Shown in pieces: positions 6,968-11,744 of a stretch of 11,744 bases of DNA. The translations under genes and the position numbers were made by a program. The stretch is taken from positions 1-11,744 of the forward strand of contig JBJHCR010000205.1 of assembly GCA_050486105.1 (NCBI GenBank). Direction: 5' to 3'. The notes under the pieces were generated by a model. That model did no database searches, had not been told where the DNA came from, and saw only the letters and a program-made list of their open reading frames with translations. Every line of letters starts with the position of its first letter. Within the stretch, counting starts at the first letter, position 1. Source of the DNA: JAEXNA01 sp050486105 (GTDB taxonomy: Bacteria > Vulcanimicrobiota > Xenobia > Xenobiales > JADMJV01).

Positions 6968-7054
6968 GTACCTTCCACTTAGGGAAGAAGCGAAGAAGCG
7001 AATACTGTTCTCAAACAAGAGAAGTCACGGATGCCAAAACTCCGCAATGCTGAA

Positions 7055-7371
7055 TCACTGTCCTAAGTAGGCAGCCTTGGTCTTGAGCAGCACACCGCAG
7101 TTGATTCTTGGACGCTTACCGATGGGGCCCCCAACGAAGATGCTCCAGATTCGGTTCAGGCGAGCTTCTGAAAGCCCTGACTCCCAAGGAGAATGCTGAT
7201 TTAGGCATTCTTCTAGGGTCTGTTCCGGGGGCGCCCTCGACCTCGTTTCTTGGTGGGCGCCTTACCATCGAGAGTTTCTCTCACTAAATCCAGCAAGGTC
7301 TTGGCAATCTGCTCTGGCTCTCCTGGCAGAAACTGCTCCAAGGCTTGAGCGGTGCTTTTGGGTCTCACCAT
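7055..7371 (-). pseudogene. Unrecognised gene remnant, probably frameshifted
   Basis: Two minus-strand frames look coding in succession. The first, from a possible ATG at 7371 to the stop at 7213, gives a 52-residue product ending in the basic AT-hook-like string KKRGRGRPRNRP, after a helical stretch (EQIAKTLLDLVRETL). Changing frame just before that stop, a second open stretch continues to TGA at 7057-7055, containing TLEECLNQHSP, LNRIWSIFVGGPIGKRP and CGVLLKTKAAYLG. Read together they could be one frameshifted protein. Its upstream end runs into the mgtE remnant on the other strand at about 7349, where it is probably truncated. I do not recognise the family; a transposase or other DNA-binding protein is possible because of the basic tail. 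The inverted repeat AGAATGC/GCATTCT (7190-7211) lies in the middle. Between 6968 and 7054 I see no gene, only a duplicated GAAGAAGC octamer. Confidence 0.35.
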
Positions 7372-7612
7372 GGCTTTGGCCGTGTCGTCTATCGGGCTGT
7401 TCCGAGGTGGGGCGCAGATCGCCGTGGTGGTCTCCCTCACCATGTTCCTTGTGGTCATTTTGGGCAGCATGATCGGCATGTCGATGCCCTTCTTACTCAG
7501 CAAGCTCAATTTCGACCCGGCCACCGCCAGCGCCCCCCTGATCACCTCTTTGGCTGATGCCCTTGGGGTTCTGATCTACTTTTCCATCGCCACGGCGATC
7601 CTATTCGGCTAA
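7349..7612 (+). pseudogene. mgtE: mgtE magnesium transporter, C-terminal fragment
   Basis: The frame opens directly after a TGA at 7346-7348 and gives about 87 residues that match the last part of the MgtE channel domain: two hydrophobic helices and the signature FLLSKLNFDPATASAPLITSL followed by ADALGVLIYF. The Asp in that last segment is at the place of the conserved pore Asp of MgtE. A full MgtE has about 450 residues, with an N-terminal domain, CBS pair and five membrane helices; here the cytoplasmic part and first helices are absent. A GTG at 7352 could start a short protein but no ribosome binding site is apparent, and the piece could not transport on its own. It ends 21 nt before the outer-membrane protein gene, which may once have been the downstream partner of an intact mgtE. 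Confidence 0.75.
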
Positions 7613-7633
7613 AAAAATTCGGAGAAAATCGCC

Positions 7634-8470
7634 ATGAATGGCATCACTCGGGTAGCGCTCCTGGGCGCCTTACTTTGCCTTTGGCCTCTGGCCCAACTTA
7701 GAGCCGAGCCGGAGTTCGAACTCCAGCCTGCCAACCTCTTCACCAACGATGCCGAGCTCTTGGGAACCGGGGTCACCGGGTTCGTTCCCAACTACACCTG
7801 GACCAAGTCTCGACAGAGTTTCGGTTCCAGGGGGGGCTGGGAAACCGGGCCCGACGGGTTCGACGACTTTCGCCTGCAATTGCAGTTCCTTTTTGGAGTG
7901 CACGACGATCTCGATCTGATCGTCACCGGAGGTGGGGCGACCACCTCGGTGGTCTCTGGCTTCACAGGTAAAGGCTGGACCGATGGAGGGATTGGAGTGC
8001 GCTGGAGATTCCACGAGGGAGAAAGCCACAATCTGGCCTACCTTTCCGGCTTCACCTTCCCTATGGGGAACGCGGAGATCGGACCCTTGATCGGGCCGGA
8101 TCAAGGCATGTTTAGCTGGAACCAAAGCCTGGTCAGCACCTGGGAGATCGACCGCTGGGTGGTCAGTGGCGAACTAGGCCTGGCCACGGCGCTAGGCCGA
8201 GGCAGCCCCATCGACGTGCGAAATGTGGCAGAGATCAACCTGGCTGCCGGCTACCACATTACTGCCAAGCTTAAGCCCCTGGTGGAGTGTCATTTGCTGC
8301 ACGAAGTGCGAGAAGGCAGTCCACCAGGCACGGTCTTCGACGTCACCGTCGGGGGTCTGATCCTCTTCGACGAAGACTCCTTCATGGGCCTTGGGGTTCG
8401 CTGCAGCCTGTTCGGTCGAGACATGCCGGCTCTCACCCAGTATGTTTTTACCTTTACGGCAAGTTTCTGA
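7634..8470 (+). CDS. Outer-membrane beta-barrel protein (transporter/MetA-like)
   Basis: This 278-residue protein begins with a signal peptide (positive start, hydrophobic core LLGALLCLWPL) and probably cleaves after LRA at residue 24. The mature part is an alternation of amphipathic strands rich in Gly, Trp, Tyr and Phe, with a C-terminal Phe (FTFTASF) as recognised by the BAM machinery. The pattern FRLQLQFLFGVHDDLDLIVTGG, then GGIGVRWRFHE, then YLSGFTFPMG, then the late strand GLGVRCSLFG resembles the family Phenol_MetA_deg, outer-membrane proteins of unclear transport role. GGAGA at 7621-7625 lies 8 nt before the ATG and supports the start. I am confident of a beta barrel, less so of the family. 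Confidence 0.75.
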   Translation: MNGITRVALLGALLCLWPLAQLRAEPEFELQPANLFTNDAELLGTGVTGFVPNYTWTKSRQSFGSRGGWETGPDGFDDFRLQLQFLFGVHDDLDLIVTGGGATTSVVSGFTGKGWTDGGIGVRWRFHEGESHNLAYLSGFTFPMGNAEIGPLIGPDQGMFSWNQSLVSTWEIDRWVVSGELGLATALGRGSPIDVRNVAEINLAAGYHITAKLKPLVECHLLHEVREGSPPGTVFDVTVGGLILFDEDSFMGLGVRCSLFGRDMPALTQYVFTFTASF

Positions 8471-8522
8471 AGTCGCAGATGTTCCCACTGGACAACTTCG
8501 ACCCCCGTCCTCCAAAGCAACA

Positions 8523-8550
8523 TTCTCAGAGGGCCGTACCTCTCTCAGAA
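8523..8550 (+). terminator. Imperfect hairpin after the beta-barrel gene
   Basis: AGAGG (8528-8532) pairs with CCTCT (8539-8543) across a 6-nt loop, and TTCT (8523-8526) pairs with AGAA (8547-8550) across a small internal loop. It lies 53 nt after the stop at 8470. No T-run follows, so it is at best a weak or Rho-assisted terminator. Directly after it, GAAACGACGTTTC (8548-8560) is a further palindrome. The rest of 8471-8656 holds nothing I recognise. Confidence 0.3.
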
Positions 8551-8656
8551 ACGACGTTTCAAGCCTGAACGGGAAAGAGGTAGTTTCCTAAAGTGCACAG
8601 AAGCAAGATGGAAGCATACTTGATAGTACCTAATCTGTCAGGCGAGGTGGTGCCAC

Positions 8657-9868
8657 GTGTTTCCAAAATTCAAATTGATAGCCGACGAAGAAACTCCCTT
8701 TGGTCGCTTCATTAACGCCGTTGTCTACTCATTCTTGTTCGCCGCATTCTTCTCGATCTCAGCAGTGCTGGCCATAGATGTTGAAACAGGTCTTGGGTTA
8801 GGTTTCTTTGTTTGGTTTTTCTCATTTGTGTTACTCCTCTTCAAATGGAACCCACGCTACACTCGTGGTTTCATCACCACTTGGGCAGATAGGCAGATGC
8901 GTGACGTTCCGATCACGCAAAGAGACAAAGTGATCGTCTGTGCGCTCTTGCTGGCCGTGTCCATTCCGTTCTTGATCGGCTTGGGTTATATGGATCGGGT
9001 CCTTAGACCATCTAAAAAAGAGCATCGAGCGCATGTGGATGCACTTCTTGAGCGAAGCGCCCAATCGGAGAGCCAGAGGGAGCAGAAGACGAGTACGTTC
9101 ATACCTCTTCCCGAGAGCCCACTGGTTCACTTTCGGCACGAGCGTTCTCGAGTCCGTATCTTGGACGAAATATCCGAGGGAACTTTCGATATCAACGGTA
9201 CCTATCCCGTTTATGAAAGACAAGACGAAGAGGTCGTTGTTTCCTCAGAAATGACGCTCTTGATGTCTGCCTGCCGGGATCAGGACCCTAGTCGCGTAAA
9301 ATTGCTTCTTGAGGCCGGAGCTCGAATGGATGTCGCCGACAGTTATGGAAAGCCCGGAGACTATCTTTGGGAACGGTTTTGGGATGAATTCAGGAAACAA
9401 GGGCGTACCACGAGTGGGTTGGGCCGGTGCTTAGTGCTTTTTCTACAGCACGGATACACCAGAGAGCCTGAACTCTATGAAGAAGGTGAAAACGTACTTC
9501 ACCTCATCGCGGCCAAGGCCCGAGACTCTGGGGGTCAGGATATTTCGGAACTCCTCCTCAAAGACCCAAACTGGAAGGTCAACGCTCCCGATAAGTACGG
9601 CTGGACACCTCTCTTTTACGCTGCCCTCAAGCAAAATTACTATGATCGCAAGCGCGGGCCTAGCGAAGAAAGCGTAGCGATGACCAAGTTTCTCCTAGAG
9701 CACGGAGCAGACCCGCATCTTCGTTCCACTCAAGAAGTGAAGCTTCCGTCGGCTCTATTGCGGAAAGACCAGCCGCAATCTTACCCGGCGGGCTCGACAG
9801 TCTTGGACTGCTTGGAATTAGACGGCCGTGGCTCCTGGGAAACGGCGGAAATGATCCGAGCCAAGTGA
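8657..9868 (+). CDS. Membrane-anchored ankyrin-repeat protein
   Basis: This is a 403-residue protein. The GTG at 8657 is supported by GAGGTGG ending 6 nt upstream, and the frame is closed by a TAG 10 codons before it. Three hydrophobic segments lie at about 21-40, 46-64 and 92-111, followed by a charged, probably helical linker (117-145). The C-terminal half is soluble and carries ankyrin repeats: MTLLMSACRDQDPSRVKLLLEAGARMD (199-225), a degenerate one with ENVLHLIAAKARDSG (278-292), and YGWTPLFYAALKQ...MTKFLLEHGADPHLRS (314-357). Ankyrin repeats bind protein partners, so the likely design is a membrane anchor presenting a binding face to the cytoplasm. Partner unknown. The first part of the gene is visibly richer in A and T than the GH3 operon, consistent with a different origin. 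It is a single gene with no evident operon partner. Confidence 0.75.
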   Translation: MFPKFKLIADEETPFGRFINAVVYSFLFAAFFSISAVLAIDVETGLGLGFFVWFFSFVLLLFKWNPRYTRGFITTWADRQMRDVPITQRDKVIVCALLLAVSIPFLIGLGYMDRVLRPSKKEHRAHVDALLERSAQSESQREQKTSTFIPLPESPLVHFRHERSRVRILDEISEGTFDINGTYPVYERQDEEVVVSSEMTLLMSACRDQDPSRVKLLLEAGARMDVADSYGKPGDYLWERFWDEFRKQGRTTSGLGRCLVLFLQHGYTREPELYEEGENVLHLIAAKARDSGGQDISELLLKDPNWKVNAPDKYGWTPLFYAALKQNYYDRKRGPSEESVAMTKFLLEHGADPHLRSTQEVKLPSALLRKDQPQSYPAGSTVLDCLELDGRGSWETAEMIRAK

Positions 9869-9987
9869 GAACAACTCCGAGACGAACGGCCTTTCTTTTA
9901 ACCCACTTGATGCGTAGGAGGGCCGAAGATGTCCGGACTTCGTAACACCTACGGCTTGAGGAACGCCTTCGGCTTTCGTGTTCTCAG

Positions 9988-10040
9988 CACCCAGAGGGTA
10001 CCCGCCGAGTGCAAGGCCGGGTACCCGGCGAAGCTGGGTG
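9988..10040. repeat. Palindromic unit 1 (CACCCAG...CTGGGTG)
   Basis: The unit is bounded by the inverted heptamers CACCCAG (9988-9994) and CTGGGTG (10034-10040). It contains two GGGTACCC octamers, the second inside the perfect palindrome GCCGGGTACCCGGC (10016-10029). It shares an 18-bp start, GCACCCAGAGGGTACCCG (9987-10004), and a GGGTACCCGxCGAAGxTGGGTGAT end with unit 2. Confidence 0.6.
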
Positions 10041-10064
10041 ATAGTTGGACCTATTTGAGCACCG

Positions 10065-10126
10065 CACCCAGAGGGTACCCGGTGATCACGACGTAGCAAT
10101 CGGCGGGTACCCGCCGAAGGTGGGTG
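10065..10126. repeat. Palindromic unit 2 (CACCCA...TGGGTG)
   Basis: The unit is bounded by CACCCA (10065-10070) and TGGGTG (10121-10126), with two GGGTACCC octamers, one in the perfect 16-bp palindrome CGGCGGGTACCCGCCG (10101-10116). The central spacer differs from unit 1, while the palindromic arms keep pairing by matched changes, the pattern expected of a structured repeat rather than a coding one. Confidence 0.6.
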
Positions 10127-10203
10127 ATGAGGACGCGAGACGAGGTTCTCCTACGCTTCAAGTGGGTTTATAGTTCGCCTTCTATCGTGATACCTATAGA
10201 TGT

Positions 10204-10434
10204 ATGAAGACAACCGTCGAGCTTCCTGAAGCCCTCTTATCCGAAGCCAAGCGGGTCGCTGCGGAAGAGAAAACCTCGGTCAAGGCGCTCATTCAGGAGG
10301 GGCTTCAGCGCGTCCTGGAACTGCGGACCCAGGCGAGAAAGCAGTTTCGACTGAGAAAAGCGAGCGTCTCCGGTAAAGAACCTCGAGATCAGTTTGCCGA
10401 GGGAGGATGGGAAGCCATCCGGTCCCAATCCTAG
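10204..10434 (+). CDS. vapB: VapB-type ribbon-helix-helix antitoxin, orphan
   Basis: This is a 76-residue protein. Residues 1-40 (MKTTVELPEALLSEAKRVAA, then EKTSVKALIQEGLQRVL) fit the ribbon-helix-helix DNA-binding domain of VapB antitoxins, in which the first strand binds the operator of the toxin-antitoxin operon. The C-terminal part should hold the toxin-binding tail; it reaches GGWEAIR and then ends in SQS, whereas related proteins continue a few residues further. The last codons lie inside the first copy of the 49-bp repeat, and no vapC toxin gene follows, so the module looks broken. No Shine-Dalgarno sequence precedes the ATG. TATAGA (10195-10200) could be a promoter -10 element for an almost leaderless message, and ATAC/GTAT (10190-10193 and 10202-10205) is a weak dyad that might be an operator. 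A solitary antitoxin could still act as a regulator or neutralise a toxin encoded elsewhere. Confidence 0.75.
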   Translation: MKTTVELPEALLSEAKRVAAEEKTSVKALIQEGLQRVLELRTQARKQFRLRKASVSGKEPRDQFAEGGWEAIRSQS

Positions 10435-10472
10435 TCTCCTGATCTGGTCGATAAAGCCAGGTTTTAGAGCAG
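10424..10472. repeat. 49-bp direct repeat, copy 1
   Basis: This copy matches copy 2 at 11356-11404 at 47 of 49 bases. The first 11 bases are the last codons and stop of vapB. GATCTGG and CCAGGTT can pair as an imperfect stem around a 9-nt loop, with a short outer CTC/GAG stem. Together the copies bracket the antitoxin/nucleotidyltransferase pair. Confidence 0.8.
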
Positions 10473-10491
10473 AACGGTCGAAGAATCCTTT

Positions 10492-10704
10492 ATGAAGGAA
10501 ACTCCCGAGGAACGACTATGCTTGGCGTTCGACCTGTTCGAGTTTGGCCTAGATCTGCAGCAGTGCAAACTGGCGAGACTTCACCCGAACAAGTCTCTAC
10601 AGGAGCTTGAAGAACTCCTTGTCCAGTGGCTTCAATCCCCGTCCACGGCTCCGCACGGAGATTGCGAAGGTCGCCTCCTTTCGCCAACACATTTTCAAGG
10701 GTGA
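10492..10704 (+). CDS. Rv0078B-like antitoxin
   Basis: This 70-residue protein has a helical body (about 5-48: PEERLCLAFDLFEFGLDL, then LQELEELLVQWLQ) and a C-terminal PHGDCEGR motif (54-61). This matches the small proteins annotated as Rv0078B-related antitoxins, whose tails carry a similar HGD.EGR signature and which are encoded directly before AbiEii-type nucleotidyltransferases. Its TGA stop (10702-10704) overlaps the GTG start of the following toxin gene, a typical antitoxin-toxin arrangement that couples their translation. No clear ribosome binding site is seen upstream. Assignment rests on my memory of the family motif and the gene order. Confidence 0.72.
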   Translation: MKETPEERLCLAFDLFEFGLDLQQCKLARLHPNKSLQELEELLVQWLQSPSTAPHGDCEGRLLSPTHFQG

Positions 10705-11294
10705 ATGACCTCTACGAAGCACTCAGGCTCACCACTTCGCAACTTGCTGGGGCGCGCTATGCCTTGGTAGGCGGACTGGCCATCTCAGCCCGAACAGAGC
10801 CAAGGTTCACCAGAGACGTAGACCTGGCCATCGCAGTACGAACAGTCTCTGAAGCCGAAGGAATCGCTGGTCGTCTCATCCGAAGTGGGTATACTGTACT
10901 TGCGGGAATCGAACAGACCGCTCGCTCGCGACTGGCAACCGTGCGGCTGGTTCCCCCAGACTCCAAAATCATCGTGGACTTACTGTTCGCATCCACTGGG
11001 ATCGAACCGGAGATTGCCGGTGATGCGGAAAACTTGAGAATTGCTACCGGTATCGACATCCCCGTTGCTTGCATTTGGCACCTAATGGCCATGAAAACGC
11101 TCTCCTATACCACGGCTCGAAAGAAAGACCTTCTGGATCTTGAACAACTCTTCTCGGTAGCCACACCCGAGGACCTGGAAAGAGCACGAGACTCACTTCA
11201 CTTAATAGAAGAACGAGGATACGCCAGGGGCAAAGCATTACTCCAAGAGTTTGAAACTCACCTTAAGAATTGGAGCCGAAGCATTGAGGATTAG
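10701..11294 (+). CDS. AbiEii-like nucleotidyltransferase toxin
   Basis: From the GTG at 10701, which overlaps the antitoxin stop as GTGA, this is a 197-residue protein; an in-frame start further upstream would lie in the antitoxin gene. It carries the nucleotidyltransferase fold signature: LVGGLAISAR (GG at 24-25), TRDVDLAI with the acidic pair D39 and D41, and a third acidic strand IIVDLLF (D93). The later segment HLMAMKTLSYTTARKKDLLDL (127-147; K132, R140, KKD) matches the conserved Lys and R-KD region of the AbiEii/AbiGii toxin family. Known relatives such as MenA and AbiEii transfer nucleotides onto tRNA or other targets and arrest growth; that target is not readable here. All expected active-site residues are present, so the toxin is probably functional and held in check by the product of the gene just upstream. 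Confidence 0.82.
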   Translation: MNDLYEALRLTTSQLAGARYALVGGLAISARTEPRFTRDVDLAIAVRTVSEAEGIAGRLIRSGYTVLAGIEQTARSRLATVRLVPPDSKIIVDLLFASTGIEPEIAGDAENLRIATGIDIPVACIWHLMAMKTLSYTTARKKDLLDLEQLFSVATPEDLERARDSLHLIEERGYARGKALLQEFETHLKNWSRSIED

Positions 11295-11355
11295 GCCCCT
11301 TGCTGATTGTAACAAGAACTGCGGCCATATCAGCCCGCCAGCCTAAACAACCCAG

Positions 11356-11404
11356 CCCAATCCCAGTCTCTTGATCTGGTCGATAAAGCCAGGTTTTAGA
11401 GCAG
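11356..11404. repeat. 49-bp direct repeat, copy 2
   Basis: This copy is 932 bp downstream of copy 1 and in the same orientation, with two differences, one of which falls in the internal loop of the predicted hairpin. It is not in a gene here. It separates the toxin-antitoxin pair from the group II intron maturase remnant. The stretch 11295-11355 shows nothing else. Confidence 0.8.
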
Positions 11405-11440
11405 CTTGATCAGTCTTTCTTCGCGCAGATCCTGTACAAT

Positions 11441-11716
11441 GTGCGGTGCCGCTCTTCACGATCCGGCGTCTCTTCAGGAAATCCTGCCGGTTTCAAAACG
11501 AATTTTGGCCTGACATGCATCGCTTACACAGCAGAGGTTTCGAAGCTCTTCTTTCAACTAGATGGATGGATACGAATGCGAATTCGCTCATTCCGCCTGA
11601 AACGTCGAATTAGGAACGAAAACAAACGGCTGCCTAACCGAAAGTTGAAGAAATGGGGCTTGCTCTCTCTGCACGAATGCAGACCAGCAGCTCGAATTTC
11701 CTATGTGCGTGCGTAG
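11441..11716 (+). pseudogene. ltrA: Group II intron maturase, degraded C-terminal fragment
   Basis: The frame from a GTG at 11441 gives 91 residues, but only the part after about residue 28 looks like a known protein. AEVSKLFFQLDGWIRMRIRS, then LKRRIRNENKRLPNRKLKKWGL fits the C-terminal maturase (GIIM) region of group II intron reverse transcriptases, whose usual form is LDGWIRRRLR...W...R...L..LG. The reverse transcriptase domain with its YADD motif is missing upstream; the recognisable similarity begins within about 120 nt of the second 49-bp repeat. The frame ends in tag at 11714-11716 without the usual C-terminal tail of longer members. No catalytic domain V hairpin is visible before the window ends at 11744. 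Confidence 0.6.
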
Positions 11717-11744
11717 CTTTAGAGAGCAGCAAGACTCCTTGCAA

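Larger units (their letters stand above)
9900..10168. repeat. Structured intergenic element with 21-bp terminal inverted repeats
   Basis: The ends 9900-9920 and 10148-10168 are inverted copies matching at 20 of 21 bases (AACCCACTTGA...GCGTAGGAG). Inside are several hairpin-forming stretches and two related palindromic units, annotated separately. I see no credible coding frame. The size (269 bp), the terminal repeats and the lack of genes resemble a MITE or a large REP/BIME-type element. No clear target-site duplication is visible. It fills most of the 335-nt gap between the ankyrin gene and vapB. Confidence 0.6.

Noticed and set aside
6972..6987. CTTCC/GGAAG hairpin upstream of lipoprotein paralog 1 as a terminator or riboswitch
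   Set aside because: It has only a 5-bp stem with no T-run and no recognisable riboswitch core; no convincing promoter could be assigned either.
7372..7545. Minus-strand open frame opposite mgtE as the N-terminal part of the basic remnant
   Set aside because: It is the antisense of clear MgtE coding sequence, so the minus-strand reading there is a shadow.
10461..10472. GTTTTAGAGC resembles the start of a Cas9-type CRISPR repeat and occurs in both 49-bp repeats
   Set aside because: Only ten bases agree, the copies are 932 bp apart with genes between them, and there are no regular spacers or cas genes.
10626..10700. Longer toxin start upstream of 10701
   Set aside because: It would add 25 Arg/Ser-rich residues wholly inside the antitoxin gene; the GTG at 10701 fits the family N-terminus and the overlap.
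10424..11404. Integron attC sites flanking the toxin-antitoxin cassette
   Set aside because: Neither strand of the repeat has the paired core sites RYYYAAC and GTTRRRY; a GCCTAAC at about 11634 has no matching partner and lies in the maturase frame.

Overview
The window reads as a chromosomal segment of a Gram-negative bacterium of moderately high GC. Evidence for an outer membrane is three lipobox lipoproteins and one signal-peptide beta-barrel protein. No marker gene fixes the taxon. The gene content (GH3-family synthetase, collagen-like lipoproteins, AbiEii-type toxin with an Rv0078B-type partner) would suit an uncultured deltaproteobacterium-like lineage, but that is only an impression.

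Layout. (1) 2-2894, plus strand: three genes joined by 4-nt stop/start overlaps. Two are GNAT-like acyltransferase-type proteins (the first cut by the window edge) and the third is a GH3-family acyl-acid-amido synthetase. They look like one translationally coupled biosynthetic operon. (2) 2891-3370, minus strand: a SlyD-like FKBP prolyl isomerase with a His-rich tail, whose stop codon overlaps that of the GH3 gene. (3) 3441-6967, minus strand: three tandem paralogous lipoproteins. Each has a lipidated Cys20, a conserved N-terminal beta domain, a short Gly-X-Y collagen-like segment and a C-terminal domain that resembles the C1q/TNF-like head of BclA-type proteins. Each is preceded by a colinear 36-nt leader with no Shine-Dalgarno sequence next to the start. 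A terminator closes the cluster. (4) 6968-7612: decayed DNA, with a minus-strand possibly frameshifted remnant abutting the C-terminal end of a plus-strand mgtE magnesium transporter gene. (5) 7634-8470: an outer-membrane beta-barrel protein. (6) 8657-9868: an AT-richer gene for a membrane-anchored ankyrin-repeat protein. (7) 9900-10168: a highly structured noncoding element bounded by a 21-bp inverted repeat and containing two related palindromic units. (8) 10204-11404: a VapB-type antitoxin gene that loses its tail at a 49-bp repeat and has no vapC, then an Rv0078B-like antitoxin and AbiEii-like nucleotidyltransferase toxin pair, then a second copy of the 49-bp repeat. (9) 11441-11716: the degraded C-terminal end of a group II intron maturase.

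The left two thirds look like ordinary core or lineage-specific chromosome. From about 6970 rightward the window has the features of an accessory region: gene fragments, inverted and direct repeats, toxin-antitoxin genes and an intron remnant. The two parts most worth following up are the collagen/C1q-like lipoprotein triplet with its shared leader, and the toxin-antitoxin cassette bounded by 49-bp direct repeats that appears to have replaced the end of vapBC.
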